A DNA stretch of 64,000 nt, from positions 930,001 to 994,000 of the forward strand of contig NZ_QTUA01000001.1 in assembly GCF_003386865.1 (NCBI RefSeq), read 5' to 3'. A model generated the notes under the pieces. That model was not told the DNA's origin. It made no database searches and was given only the letters and a program-made list of their open reading frames with translations. A program made the translations under genes and the position numbers. This document shows positions 7,436 through 16,326 of this stretch, in pieces. Numbering within the stretch: position 1 is the first letter of the stretch; every line of letters begins with the position of its first letter. Origin of the DNA: Calidifontibacter indicus (lineage in GTDB: Bacteria; Actinomycetota; Actinomycetes; Actinomycetales; Dermatophilaceae).

Positions 7436-9001
7436 TCAGCTCGCCGTGTCGGCGTCCTGGGTGCGCAATGTCGCCTTCACGATCTTGCCGCCGGCATTGC
7501 GCGGCAGGCCGTCGGTGGTGACGAGGTCTTTCGGCATCTTGTAGGTGGCGAGCTTGCCGTCGAGGTGACTGCGCAGTTGGTCGATGGTGAGTTCGTCGCC
7601 GGGGCGCACGGTCACGTAGGCAACCGGCACCTGGCCCCACTTGTCGTCGGGGCGTCCGATGACGGCCACCTCCAGCACGGACGGGATCTCGGAGATGGCG
7701 TTCTCGACCTCGGCGCAGTAGATGTTCTCGCCGCCGCTGATGATCATGTCCTTCTTGCGGTCGACGACCCAGACGAAGCCTTCCTCGTCCTGTCTCACCA
7801 GGTCGCCGGAGTGGAACCAGCCGCCGGCGAACGCGTCTTCGGTCTCGGCCGGCTTGTTCCAGTAGCCCTTCGTGACCGTCGGGCCGCGGTAGACGATCTC
7901 GCCGACCTCGCCCTGCGCCACGTCGTTCATCAGCGCGTCGACCACGCGGTACTGCAGTGTCGGGATCGGCCGCCCGACCGACCCCTGCTTACGCAGCGAC
8001 TCCTCGCCGCGCAACACGCAGGTGATCGGCGAGGTCTCGGTCTGACCGAAGACGGCGACGTTGAGGGCGTCGGGGAAGGCGTCGGCCATAGCCCGCAAGG
8101 TGCGGTCGCTGGCCGGCGCGGCGCCCCAGCTGATGATGCGCAGTTTGAGGTCGCGCTCGTGCACTCGAGGCTCGGCGCAGATGAGGTCCCACTGCTGGGG
8201 CACGTTGAAAACGACTGTCGCGCCTTCACTTTCGTAGGCGTCGAGCACCTCGGTGGCGTTGAACGCGCCGAGCGGGTGCACCACGAACGGTATGCCGGTG
8301 AGCAGGTTCGCCACGATCGAACCGAGCGAGGCGATGTGGAAGAACGGTGCGGTGATGAACCCCATGTCCGACTCGTCGTGCATGCCGAACGCGCGGATGA
8401 CGGTGACCGCCTGCGCCTGCAGGTTCTGGTGGGAGAGCATCGCGCCCTTGGGACGTCCGGTCGTGCCCGACGTGTACATGATCAACGCGGTCTCGTCCTC
8501 GGCCACGTCGACGATCTCGGCCGGTTCGTGCGCGGCGACGAACTGCGCGTAGTCGAGGTCCGACTCCTGCCCGGCACCCTCCGGAGCCTCGCCGAAGACG
8601 ATCACCGTGGCGACGTCGGCCAACGCCGGCACCGCGCGCAGCAGCGGCAGCAACATGGCATCGACGAAGATCGCGCTCGGTGTCGAGTCACGCAGGATGT
8701 AGTCGACCTCGGGCGGTGACAGCCGGAAGTTGATCGGCACGGCGATGGCGCCCGCGCTGTTGATCGCCAGCAGAGCCTCGACGAACGAGGGGTGGTTGAG
8801 CGCAAGCATCGCCACCCGATCACCCTTGGTCACGCCGCGTTCGGCAAGACCGGCGGCGCCCTGCAACGAACGCTGCGACAACTGCGCCCAGGTCGTCGTC
8901 TCCCCGCGGAACCGCATGGCGGGGTTGTCCGGTTGCATCTGCGCGTGGGTGGCGGTGTGGGTCATCCAGGTGTTGCGGAACGTCCAGGCGGGGGCTGACA
9001 T
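7436..9001 (-). CDS. Acyl-CoA synthetase / AMP-binding ligase (FadD type)
   Basis: This 521-residue adenylate-forming enzyme activates a carboxylic acid with ATP and loads it on coenzyme A. Core motifs are the P-loop MYTSGTTGRPKGAM near residue 178, the adenine motif SWGAAPASD near 288, VFGQTETSP near 318, GWFHSGDLVRQDEEGF near 395, and the hinge DRKKDMIISGGENIY. The C-terminal catalytic lysine is in RNAGGKIVKATLR near 509. Full length suggests a working enzyme; the motif pattern fits medium/long-chain acyl-CoA ligases but the substrate cannot be fixed. It is a single-gene unit ending at the hairpin at 7359-7396. Confidence 0.92.
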   Translation of the reverse strand: MSAPAWTFRNTWMTHTATHAQMQPDNPAMRFRGETTTWAQLSQRSLQGAAGLAERGVTKGDRVAMLALNHPSFVEALLAINSAGAIAVPINFRLSPPEVDYILRDSTPSAIFVDAMLLPLLRAVPALADVATVIVFGEAPEGAGQESDLDYAQFVAAHEPAEIVDVAEDETALIMYTSGTTGRPKGAMLSHQNLQAQAVTVIRAFGMHDESDMGFITAPFFHIASLGSIVANLLTGIPFVVHPLGAFNATEVLDAYESEGATVVFNVPQQWDLICAEPRVHERDLKLRIISWGAAPASDRTLRAMADAFPDALNVAVFGQTETSPITCVLRGEESLRKQGSVGRPIPTLQYRVVDALMNDVAQGEVGEIVYRGPTVTKGYWNKPAETEDAFAGGWFHSGDLVRQDEEGFVWVVDRKKDMIISGGENIYCAEVENAISEIPSVLEVAVIGRPDDKWGQVPVAYVTVRPGDELTIDQLRSHLDGKLATYKMPKDLVTTDGLPRNAGGKIVKATLRTQDADTAS

Positions 9002-9106
9002 CGGTTCTCCTCGCGGGGCAGTGACTCAAGTCACATACAGTATGTCTGTGGAACCTCGGCTGTGTCTCAGTTCAAACCGGACCCGCACGAACGCCGCGCG
9101 CCCGAA

Positions 9107-9296
9107 GGGACGGCGCCACCTCCTGCACCTGCTGGGAGATGATCGGCCCCTCGTCGAGGTCGGCGGTGACGTAGTGGGCCGTCGCGCCGACGGTCTTCAC
9201 GCCGCGCTCCCACGCCTGGTGGTAGGGCTTGGCCCCCTTGAAGCTCAGACCGCGTCGCTACGGTCTGTCGACGGTCAGGACGTACGAGGCATCCAT
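9107..9296 (-). pseudogene. purU: purU remnant (formyltetrahydrofolate deformylase), internally deleted
   Basis: From an ATG at 9296 with GAGGAGG upstream, the frame reads MDASYVLTVDRP, the usual start of PurU, then a TAG. The same frame then resumes with [18 protein letters not shown] and [21 protein letters not shown], the C-terminal catalytic region of PurU. About 190 internal residues are missing and the last 25 or so are replaced by unrelated codons. PurU splits 10-formyl-THF to formate and THF. The fragment cannot make an active enzyme. Confidence 0.8.
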
Positions 9297-9306
9297 CGGG
9301 CCCTCC

Positions 9307-9402
9307 TCAACATTCGATCCAGGATTCGATGACGTTGACGGCGAGACCACCGCGCGAGGTCTCCTTGTACTTGCTCCTCATATTCTTGCCGGTCTGTGAC
9401 AC
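9307..9402 (-). pseudogene. sdaA: sdaA remnant (L-serine ammonia-lyase C-terminus)
   Basis: The minus strand reads SQTGKNMRSKYKETSRGG and LAVNVIE, the highly conserved end of L-serine ammonia-lyase, and stops 10 bp before the purU remnant. A duplicated ATCGAAT changes the usual final VIEC into VIESWIEC. Nothing upstream of 9402 in this frame resembles the enzyme. In many actinobacteria sdaA lies with purU and the sarcosine oxidase genes in a one-carbon operon; both remnants here are in that order. Confidence 0.75.
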
Positions 9403-9710
9403 TCGTCGACGACCCGCGCTGCAAGCAGCTGATGACCGACTTTCAGACCACCTACCCGCAGGTATGCGTCGAGGACATCGGGGAAGGGCCGTCTGCTTGA
9501 TCCGGGGTGGGGCGCTGAGCCCGCGCTGCGGGCGCTGCAGGGCTGGTCCCGGGCTGTGGGCGCCGCTGCCAGGGATGTTTTCCTCCCCTGCACAGCTCGG
9601 ATACCAAGCAGCACTATGGAAAGCGGACGACTGCCCGGACCCAACCACGGGTCGGCGCTTCGCGGCCCGATCGCACCGATGACAGCAGACGACAAAATTG
9701 AGGAGATGGC
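9403..9710. other. Non-coding or decayed stretch upstream of the cupin gene
   Basis: No complete gene is seen. A plus-strand frame at about 9408-9500 reads LVDDPRCKQLMTDFQTTYPQ and ends at a TGA; it looks protein-like but I cannot assign it. The rest shows no conserved motif on either strand. The last bases (GAGGAG at 9700-9705) are the ribosome binding site of the cupin gene. Confidence 0.4.
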
Positions 9711-10133
9711 TTGAGCGACAACGGATTCGACCAGATCTTCCCGCTCGGCGAGAAGAACGACGCCTACGCGCAGTACTGCATCGGACAGAGCTACCTCGCC
9801 CCGCTGACCGACGGCGACGCACCGGTCAGCAACGTGACCTTCAAGCCCGGGTGCCGCAACAACTGGCACATCCACCGCGGCACCGAGGGTGGCGGCGACC
9901 AGATCCTGATGTGCACCGCGGGCAGCGGTTGGTACCAGGCCGAGGGCGAGGAGCCGATCAGCATGGAGCCGGGCACCAGCGTCCGCGTGCCGGCCGGCAC
10001 CAAGCACTGGCACGGGGCGAAGGCCGACTCGTGGTTCTCGCACCTCGCGTTCGTGACGCCGGGCGGCGAGATCAGCAACGAGTGGCTCGAGCCGGTCAGC
10101 GACGAGGTCTACGGCAAGCTGCCGAAGAACTGA
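9711..10133 (+). CDS. Cupin-domain protein
   Basis: A 140-residue single-domain cupin. Motif 1 is NNWHIHRGTEGGGDQILMC (residues 45-63), giving the two histidines and downstream acidic position of a metal site; motif 2 is PAGTKHWHGAKAD near 98. The start is TTG at 9711, preceded by GAGGAG at good spacing; the frame has no ATG nearby. Related stand-alone cupins are often linked to carboxymuconolactone decarboxylase-like or quercetinase-like enzymes, but the reaction is unknown here. The next in-frame 48 codons after the TGA remain open. Confidence 0.8.
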   Translation: MSDNGFDQIFPLGEKNDAYAQYCIGQSYLAPLTDGDAPVSNVTFKPGCRNNWHIHRGTEGGGDQILMCTAGSGWYQAEGEEPISMEPGTSVRVPAGTKHWHGAKADSWFSHLAFVTPGGEISNEWLEPVSDEVYGKLPKN

Positions 10134-10280
10134 GCGACCGAACTTCTGACGCTGCGGCTGCCGCGCCCGCACCGCGTCGACGACGCCGCGTTCTACGCGA
10201 AGTACGGCAGCGGATCGCCGACCCAGGGCATCACCAACGCGCGGTCGAAGCCGACCACGATGCGCATCGAGCCGCGCTAA
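10134..10280 (+). pseudogene. Open frame after the cupin stop, possible gene end fragment
   Basis: Directly after the cupin TGA the same frame continues for 48 codons (ELLTLRLPRPHRVDDAAFYA, then KYGSGSPTQGITNARSKP) and ends at TAA 10278-10280. It has no start codon of its own and the composition looks coding. It may be the C-terminus of a lost gene; the family is not recognised. It ends overlapping the stop of the convergent hypothetical gene. Confidence 0.3.
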
Positions 10281-11032
10281 GCCAGCGGCAGCCCGGAGTC
10301 GACGCGGCACGCGCGGTCGTGTGCGTCGATGACCGCGAGCTCGTCGCCGCTCGGCATCGGGCCGAAGGTCTCGATCAGCCGGCAGACGGCGTACGGCGCG
10401 CTCGCCTTCTCGTAACGCACAAGCCAATCGGGTTGCGGCGCAAAGGCGTTGTGGTCGACCGGCTGCCCGGGAGCGACCCAGTCGTGGGCCGCGGCCCACA
10501 TGCCGCAGCGCCAGGGCTTGGGTGTCAGCCGCGCCCGGTAGCTCGCGTAGTTGGCCGAGAGCGCGACGTACAGGGGGTCTGATCCGAACTGCTCGAGCAG
10601 CGTCCGCGACTCGTGCGAGCCGGCCGGCAGGTCGACTCCGGTGACGATGACGCGCAGACCTGCGCTGGTGCGGTAGGCCCGCACTCCGGCGGAGGGATTG
10701 GTGGCGGCGAAGGCACGCACCGGCGCGAGTGCCTCGAGGGCGGGGTCGGGTGGGGGAGGAGCCGACTGTTTGCGTCCGAAGAGGCGACCGAGCACGGACG
10801 TGCCGGCCGCCCTCGGCCCCCGAACCTCGGGGAGGTCGATGTCGGCGATGAACAGGCTCGGGCTGTTGAGCACCAGTGCGCCGTAACGGTTGCGGGTGAC
10901 CAGTGCGTCGGCACCGACCTGCCGGACGATGTTCTCCCGCAACGGTGTTCGCGGGTAGTACCAGTTCGGGCCGTGCTCCTTCGTGCAGCGTTGCGATTCC
11001 TGCGCAGGACCGCACGGCCGTCCGGCAGTCAC
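10277..11032 (-). CDS. Conserved hypothetical protein
   Basis: The frame encodes 251 residues without a signal peptide. The sequence has well-formed blocks such as WYYPRTPLRENIVRQVGADA, RYGALVLNSPSLFIADIDLP, GLRVIVTGVDLPAGS and FGSDPLYVALSANYASYRAR followed by LTPKPWRCG. I recall similar strings only in uncharacterised proteins, so no function is given. A proline-rich linker (SAPPPPDPALEA) near 92 separates two parts. The start is uncertain: the first 20 codons overlap head-to-head with the phosphopantetheinyl-transferase-like fragment, and conservation seems to begin at WYYPRTPL. Confidence 0.65.
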   Translation of the reverse strand: MTAGRPCGPAQESQRCTKEHGPNWYYPRTPLRENIVRQVGADALVTRNRYGALVLNSPSLFIADIDLPEVRGPRAAGTSVLGRLFGRKQSAPPPPDPALEALAPVRAFAATNPSAGVRAYRTSAGLRVIVTGVDLPAGSHESRTLLEQFGSDPLYVALSANYASYRARLTPKPWRCGMWAAAHDWVAPGQPVDHNAFAPQPDWLVRYEKASAPYAVCRLIETFGPMPSGDELAVIDAHDRACRVDSGLPLA

Positions 11033-11375
11033 GAATCACGACGTGTCGGTGTCGGTGTCGTGGGCGCACGCGCGCGGCTTCTCGGTAGCAGCGGCCTGCC
11101 GAGGCGACAAACTGGGCGTCGACATCGACCTCCTCGATCCGGACCTCCTCGTGCCCGACGTGGGCGTCACCGGACGAGCGTTCGTGCGAGCCGAGGCCCT
11201 GGTCAAGGCGGGTGCGTTCGATCTCGACGTGGTGCTGGAGCTTGCGCGTCACCGTGAGTTGGGGTGGCCGGGTGATCGGCGGGATGTCTATGGGCTCGTC
11301 GTCGAGGACGTCCCGACCGGTTTCGACAGGGTCATCGCCGCTGTCGCCTGGCGGCGTCCTACGGTTGGTTCGTGA
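10983..11375 (+). pseudogene. N-terminally truncated 4'-phosphopantetheinyl transferase-like gene
   Basis: From a GTG at 10983 the frame reads CDSCAGPHGRPAV, then VSVSWAHARGFSVAAA, KLGVDID and FVRAEALVKAGAF. These correspond to the CxxCGGPHGRP, VSxSHxxG, GVDxE and WxxxEAxxK blocks of Sfp-type transferases, which load acyl- or peptidyl-carrier proteins. The usual first 60 or so residues are absent because a stop lies in frame upstream, and the spacing between GVDID and EALVK is shorter than normal. The stop overlaps the glutaminase GTG start (GTGA). It could be a minimal functional gene, but truncation is more likely. Confidence 0.55.
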
Positions 11376-12655
11376 AGACACCGGTGTCGGATTTTCTCGA
11401 GGAGATCCTGAGTTCCTGCGCGCATGAGACCAGTGGCGCGCTGGCCGACTACATTCCAGAACTTGCCAACGTCGACCCCGATCAGCTTGCGGTCGCAGTG
11501 TGCACGACCAACGGCAGCCTCTACTGCGCGGGTGACGCTGACAACGCCTTCACGATCCAATCGATCTCGAAGGCGTTCGTCTATGCACTCGCGCTGCAGG
11601 AGCACGGAGTGGACGCGGTCGTGAAACGCGTCGGGGTCGAACCCAGCGGTGAGCCTTTCAACGAACTGTCGCTCGAGGCCGGCTCAGGTCGTCCGCTCAA
11701 CCCGATGATCAACGCGGGCGCGCTCACCTGTCACGCGCTCATCGGTGGCCTCGACTGCGACCCGGACGAGCGTTTCGAGAAGGTGCGACAAGGGCTGTCG
11801 GCCTTCGCCGACCGTGAGCTGGACGTGGACGAAGCGGTGTTCGAATCGGAGCTGGCGGACGCCTATCGCAACAACGCCATCGCAAACATGCTGCGCTCCT
11901 ACGGGGTGATCGACGGCGACCCGGCCGATGTGGTCCGCGGCTACACCCGGCAGTGTTCGCTACGGGTGACCACCCGCGACCTCGCCCGCATGGCCGCGAC
12001 GCTGGCATACGGGGGAGTGCAGCCCGCCACCGGCGAACGCGTGGTCGACACCGACGTGGTGCGCCAGGTGCTCAGCGTGATGATGACCTGCGGCATGTAC
12101 GACGCGGCCGGCGACTGGATGACCAGTTGCGGCTTCCCGGCCAAGAGCGGGGTCAGCGGTGGGATTATGGGCGCGCTCTCCGGTCAGGTCGGGCTTGCGA
12201 CCTTCTCGCCACGACTGGACGATCATGGCAACAGCGTTCGTGGAATCACTCTGTGCCGCAGACTTTCTCGCGACATGGGTCTGCACATCATGGACAGCCC
12301 TGAAGAGTCGCAGTCGGCAGTGCGTCGCGACCGTCGAATGCGTACGAGCGATGGACATCTGGTACGGATCCTGAGCCTTCAGGGCGAATTGCGTTTCAGT
12401 GGAGCCGAATTGGTGCTGCGCGAGATCGCCGAGGATGACACCGATCTCGAACGTCTCGTTCTCGACCTGCGCCGGGTGTCCTCGGTCGACCGCGTTGCCG
12501 GGGTGATGATCGCCGAGGGACTGCGACGGGTGCAGCAGGAGGGGTGTCGCGTCGTCCTTGTCGACCCGGACGGTGTGCTGAAGGTTCCGGCCGAGCACCC
12601 TGCGCCGGAGCGGGTCGAGCACCTCGACGAGTACCGAGAACTCCCCCGGGTCTGA
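11372..12655 (+). CDS. glsA: Glutaminase with C-terminal STAS domain
   Basis: The first 310 residues are a serine-dependent glutaminase hydrolysing glutamine to glutamate and ammonia. The catalytic Ser-x-x-Lys is in IQSISKAFVYALAL near residue 53, with NPMINAGAL near 110, YRNNAIANMLRSYG near 165 and the conserved SGVSGGIMGAL near 258. Residues about 325-410 (LVRILSLQGELRFSGAELV...LVLDLRRVSSVDRVAG) form a STAS domain, as in some actinobacterial glutaminases. Its role is probably regulatory. The start is a GTG overlapping the preceding stop. The 3' end is partly duplicated at 16327-16412. Confidence 0.92.
   Translation: MKTPVSDFLEEILSSCAHETSGALADYIPELANVDPDQLAVAVCTTNGSLYCAGDADNAFTIQSISKAFVYALALQEHGVDAVVKRVGVEPSGEPFNELSLEAGSGRPLNPMINAGALTCHALIGGLDCDPDERFEKVRQGLSAFADRELDVDEAVFESELADAYRNNAIANMLRSYGVIDGDPADVVRGYTRQCSLRVTTRDLARMAATLAYGGVQPATGERVVDTDVVRQVLSVMMTCGMYDAAGDWMTSCGFPAKSGVSGGIMGALSGQVGLATFSPRLDDHGNSVRGITLCRRLSRDMGLHIMDSPEESQSAVRRDRRMRTSDGHLVRILSLQGELRFSGAELVLREIAEDDTDLERLVLDLRRVSSVDRVAGVMIAEGLRRVQQEGCRVVLVDPDGVLKVPAEHPAPERVEHLDEYRELPRV
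12595..12612. repeat. 18-bp direct repeat in the glsA 3' end, possible attachment core
   Basis: The 18 bases in the last part of glsA recur exactly at 16345-16362, inside a longer region of weaker similarity that reaches past the stop codon. Duplication of a gene's 3' end next to a tyrosine-integrase fragment (16449-16550) is the pattern left by site-specific integration. The interval between the copies holds the GH65/HAD pair. Confidence 0.5.
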
Positions 12656-12671
12656 CCGCGGTCCCGCCCCT

Positions 12672-15029
12672 TCAATCAAGTGACACGGGTGCGCGTCCGA
12701 CGGGTTGAGTGGGCTGCGGAGTGAGCGGCTGGACAGGTTCGACGGGGAAGCTGACCGGCTTAGAGGTGGTCAGCGTGAACTTGTGGTCGTAGTGGCGCAG
12801 TTCGCAGTGACCGTCGGTGCCGTCTTCCAACTGATAGGTCGCGTGATCGTGAGTGACGCTCACCCGGATCTTGTACTCGCGCCACCGGATGGAGAAGGCG
12901 AGACGTTGCATCTTCGGCGACAGCACCGGCGCGAAGCTCAGGTGGCCGTCGTACTCGCGCATCCCACCGAAGCCGGCAACCAGCGCCAACCAGGCGCCGG
13001 CGAGCGAGGCGACGTGGACGCCGTCCTTGGTGTTGTGTTCGAGGTCGCGTAGATCCATCACCGCTGCTTCGGTGAGGTAGGCGTGGGCGAGTTCGAGTTG
13101 GCCGACCTCGGCCGCCATGACCGCCTGGGTGCACGCCGACAAAGAGGAGTCACGTACGGTGATCTTTTCGTAGTAGGCGAACGCCTTCGCTTTCTCCTCC
13201 CGCGTGAACCGGTCACCACACCAGTGCATGGCCAGCAGGAGATCGGCCTGTTTGACGACCTGTTTGCGGTAGATCTCGAAGTAGGGGTAGTTGAGCAGCA
13301 GCGGATAGCCGTCGTCTTTCAGCGTTGCGTCGAAGTCCCACACCTCGTTGGCGGTGCTTCCCCGATTCTGTTGGTACACATCGCGTTCGGTGTCGAACGG
13401 AACGGCCATGCTCTCGTCGGCGGATCGCCATTGCGCGATCTCGTCCTCGGTGACATTCAAGTCGGCCGCCTGCTCCGGCCACCGCTGCGCTGTGTCGGCG
13501 GCGTACCGGAAGTTGCGAGCCGCCATGAGGTTGGTGAAGGTGTTGTCGCCGACGACGGCGGTGTATTCGTCCGGCCCGGTGACGCCGTCGATGTGGAACT
13601 TTCCGTCGTCGCCGTGGTAAGCAAGGCCGGCCCACAAGCGTGCGGTCTCGACCAGGATGGTCAACGCGACGTCCCGGTCGAAGATCTCGTCGCCGGTCCA
13701 GAAGACGTAGCGTGCGGCGGCAACGGCGATATCGGCATTAATGTGGAAGGCCGCGGTGCCGGCAGGCCAGTAGGCCGAGCACTCCTGTCCGCGGATCGTG
13801 CGCCACGGGAACGTTGCGCCCTCCATCTTCAGGTGCTGCGCGCGCTCTCGCGCGAACTGCAGGACCGAGTGCCGCCAGCTGAGGGCGTCGCGTGCCGCCG
13901 ATGGCGCGGTGGCGGTGAGCACGGGAAGCACGTAGCTCTCGGTGTCCCAGAAGCAGTGACCGTCGTAGCCGGGACCGGTGAGCCCCTTTGCTGCGATCCC
14001 GCGACCCTCCGCGCGAGCTCCCGCTTGCAGCACATGCCAGAGTCCGAATCGGACTGCTTGCTGGACGACCGGGTCTCCGTCCACCTCGACGTCCGCGCCA
14101 TCCCAGAAATCGTCGACGTAGGCGGCCTGTTCCTGCACCATCGAATGCCAACCGGTGTGCAGCGCCGCCGAGAGTGCGCCGTCGACCTGGTCGCGCAGCG
14201 CGGGCATGGTGCGGCGGGAGGACCAGCCGTACGCGACGAACTTGGTGACCCCGAGGATCTCGCCGGGGGCGAGGTCGGTGCCGATCGTGGTGCGACTCCA
14301 GTCTTCTTCGACGTAGGTGTGGCTGCCGACGCCCGGACTGTGCAGGACGTGGTCGCAGGCGGCCGCCATCCGCAGCCCGCTCTGCCGGGTGTGATGAATC
14401 AGCAGTGAGCGGTTGTGATTGTGGCTGTGCAGTTCGGGAACCAACGGATCCTTGAGCGCGGCCGCGACGCGTGGGTCGTCGGAGACGGAGGGCAGTTCCT
14501 CGTTGGTGACCATCTCGGACTGGATCACCACGCGCAGCGGGTTGTCGACGGCCTCCACCTGGTAGCGGACAGCGAGGATCGCCCGCTGGGTGAACGACAC
14601 CAGCCGGGTCGACCGCACCCGGACCAGACGGCGGGAGGGCGATTCCCACAGCAGGTCGCGGTGCAGCAACCCGGTGCGCATGTCGAGCGTGCGTTCGTGG
14701 TGGTGGATGACGCCGTAGCGCAGATCCAACGGCTGATCGTCCACGAGCAGTCGGATCAGTTTTCCGTTGGTGACGTTGACGATGGTCTGCCCGGAATCGG
14801 GGTAGCCGTAGCCCGCCTCGGCGTACGGCAGCGGACGCTTCTCGTAGAAGGAGTTGAGGTACGTGCCGGGCAGACCGCTGGGGTCGCCCTCGTCCAGATT
14901 GCCTCGGACGCCGATGTGTCCGTTGGCGAGTGCGAAGACCGACTCGGCCTGGGCGAGATTGTCGAAGTTCAGCCCGATCTCACGCACCTTCCAGGGCTCG
15001 ACGGTGAACGCGGACGGGTGTGCGGTCAT
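12672..15029 (-). CDS. Glycoside hydrolase family 65 disaccharide phosphorylase
   Basis: A 785-residue cytoplasmic enzyme of the maltose/trehalose/kojibiose phosphorylase family. The general acid glutamate is in [14 protein letters not shown] near residue 486. An N-terminal beta-sandwich (residues 1-270, [17 protein letters not shown]) and an (alpha/alpha)6 barrel follow. [13 protein letters not shown] near 633 and the [13 protein letters not shown] segment near 670 match the phosphate-binding region, so phosphorolysis is more likely than hydrolysis. The product would be beta-glucose 1-phosphate, which the HAD gene upstream in the same operon (ATGA overlap) would convert to glucose 6-phosphate. 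The exact disaccharide cannot be told from the sequence. Confidence 0.9.
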   Translation of the reverse strand: MTAHPSAFTVEPWKVREIGLNFDNLAQAESVFALANGHIGVRGNLDEGDPSGLPGTYLNSFYEKRPLPYAEAGYGYPDSGQTIVNVTNGKLIRLLVDDQPLDLRYGVIHHHERTLDMRTGLLHRDLLWESPSRRLVRVRSTRLVSFTQRAILAVRYQVEAVDNPLRVVIQSEMVTNEELPSVSDDPRVAAALKDPLVPELHSHNHNRSLLIHHTRQSGLRMAAACDHVLHSPGVGSHTYVEEDWSRTTIGTDLAPGEILGVTKFVAYGWSSRRTMPALRDQVDGALSAALHTGWHSMVQEQAAYVDDFWDGADVEVDGDPVVQQAVRFGLWHVLQAGARAEGRGIAAKGLTGPGYDGHCFWDTESYVLPVLTATAPSAARDALSWRHSVLQFARERAQHLKMEGATFPWRTIRGQECSAYWPAGTAAFHINADIAVAAARYVFWTGDEIFDRDVALTILVETARLWAGLAYHGDDGKFHIDGVTGPDEYTAVVGDNTFTNLMAARNFRYAADTAQRWPEQAADLNVTEDEIAQWRSADESMAVPFDTERDVYQQNRGSTANEVWDFDATLKDDGYPLLLNYPYFEIYRKQVVKQADLLLAMHWCGDRFTREEKAKAFAYYEKITVRDSSLSACTQAVMAAEVGQLELAHAYLTEAAVMDLRDLEHNTKDGVHVASLAGAWLALVAGFGGMREYDGHLSFAPVLSPKMQRLAFSIRWREYKIRVSVTHDHATYQLEDGTDGHCELRHYDHKFTLTTSKPVSFPVEPVQPLTPQPTQPVGRAPVSLD

Positions 15030-15781
15030 CGGGTTCCTCCACTCAGCAGGTCGGCGAGGTCTTCGACCACGACGTCGGCGCCGTGCTTTCTCAACGCCTC
15101 GGCATGACCGACCCGGTCGACGCCCACGACGTAGCCGAAGTGGCCGGCACGCCCTGCCTCGACTCCGGATAATGCGTCCTCGAAGATCACCGCCTGCGCG
15201 GGATCGGCTCCCACGAGTGCGGCGCCGGCCAGGAAGGAATCGGGTGCCGGTTTGCCCTTGATGTTCGATCGCGCGAGCGTGACCCCGTCGATGCGGCCTT
15301 CGACGAGTCGATCGAGACCGGTGACCCTCAGCACCATCTCGGTGTTCGCGCTGGACGAGACGACGATCCGGTGAAGGCCTGCTTTCGCGGTTGCCTCCAA
15401 GTACGTGCGAGAACCCTCGTACACCCTCACGCCGTCGCGGGCGATCACCTGCTGCACCTGCTCGTTCTTGCGATTCCCGAGCCCCCGGACGGTGGCGGCG
15501 CCCGGCGCGTCGTTGTGCGTTCCCTCTGGCAGCGTGATGCCCCGAGAAGCAAGGAAATCGCGGACCCCGTCCTCGCGTGGCTTGCCGTCGACGTAGTGGG
15601 TGTAGTCGCGATCGGTGTCGAACGGCACGAAACCCTCGCCGTCGCGATCACGCAAGTACGCGTCGAACATCGCCTTCCATGCCGTGCGATGCACGCTCGC
15701 GGTGTCGGTGAGCACACCGTCCAGGTCGAATAGGCAGGTGGTGATCCCGTCGGGCAGGCCCAGCGTCCGTGGCGCCGTCAT
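15026..15781 (-). CDS. Beta-phosphoglucomutase-like HAD hydrolase
   Basis: A 251-residue HAD-superfamily protein. Motif I is [16 protein letters not shown] near residue 14 with the nucleophile Asp and acid Asp; the cap domain follows; motif II is [12 protein letters not shown], motif III the lysine in [14 protein letters not shown], and motif [15 protein letters not shown]. This is the beta-PGM/trehalose-cluster type, fitting conversion of beta-glucose 1-phosphate from the GH65 partner to glucose 6-phosphate. The ATG at 15781 has GGAGA upstream; a GTG 27 bp earlier lacks a site. The stop overlaps the GH65 start by 4 bases. Confidence 0.87.
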   Translation of the reverse strand: MTAPRTLGLPDGITTCLFDLDGVLTDTASVHRTAWKAMFDAYLRDRDGEGFVPFDTDRDYTHYVDGKPREDGVRDFLASRGITLPEGTHNDAPGAATVRGLGNRKNEQVQQVIARDGVRVYEGSRTYLEATAKAGLHRIVVSSSANTEMVLRVTGLDRLVEGRIDGVTLARSNIKGKPAPDSFLAGAALVGADPAQAVIFEDALSGVEAGRAGHFGYVVGVDRVGHAEALRKHGADVVVEDLADLLSGGTR

Positions 15782-16015
15782 ATCGTCTCCATCGTCGACC
15801 ACCGCCACGGTAGCCCGGCGCAGGCTCGAGTTGCGTCAGGTGTCTTCAACGTGTTGGCGGCCGTTTACGTGGTGCAGCGCGCCGACGAACAAATGGAAGC
15901 GCGGACGGTCGATCGTGCTTTCCGGCTTCCGTGCCCCTCTCACTGAAACCGGGGTTGTCGGTGGGTCACCCCACGATGGGGTGAGAGCCGTCCGCAGTGA
16001 TGAGAGGTGTGTTCC
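15782..16015. other. Intergenic stretch with a small inverted repeat
   Basis: No gene recognised. An exact 7-bp inverted repeat with a 3-nt loop (CACCCCACGATGGGGTG) lies at about 15966-15982, about 30 bp before the next start, and could be an operator or weak hairpin. The minus strand has a short coding-like frame (RFHLFVGALHHVNGRQHVED) without a start or family match. Confidence 0.4.
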
Positions 16016-16321
16016 ATGGTCGACCTGTTCGAGGACGACGATCTTGAAGAAGCTGAGTATTGGGCAGCGCGGGAGGTGCTCGAGGAGATCCTCGGTTCGT
16101 TGCCATCCCGCTTCATGGTTCTCCTTGAGCTGCATCGGCTGGTCATTGCTGATAGCAAAGACGTCATCGTCGACAAATGGGAGAAGGCTGACCGGTTGCT
16201 CGATCTGTACAACCTCCTTCCCGAGGAATGGCATAGTGAAGAGTTCGACCCCGACCTCGACCAGATGGATCGCCTGATCGAGTCCCTTACGCCGTTCCTC
16301 GATGACCGTTCATCCGCTTAG
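16016..16321 (+). CDS. Small acidic protein of unknown function
   Basis: The 101-residue product is strongly acidic at both ends (MVDLFEDDDLEEAEYW and FDPDLDQMDRLIESL) and predicted mostly helical. The middle reads SLPSRFMVLLELHRLVIADS and KWEKADRLLDLYNLLPEEW. No membrane segment or known motif is seen. The ATG at 16016 has GAGAGG 8 bases upstream; a GTG 9 bp earlier is less well placed. Base composition is less GC-rich than the neighbours, suggesting acquisition. It lies between the two glsA 3'-end copies. Acidic helical proteins near mobile elements are sometimes DNA-mimic or immunity proteins, but nothing here proves that. Confidence 0.6.
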   Translation: MVDLFEDDDLEEAEYWAAREVLEEILGSLPSRFMVLLELHRLVIADSKDVIVDKWEKADRLLDLYNLLPEEWHSEEFDPDLDQMDRLIESLTPFLDDRSSA

Positions 16322-16326
16322 ACGGG

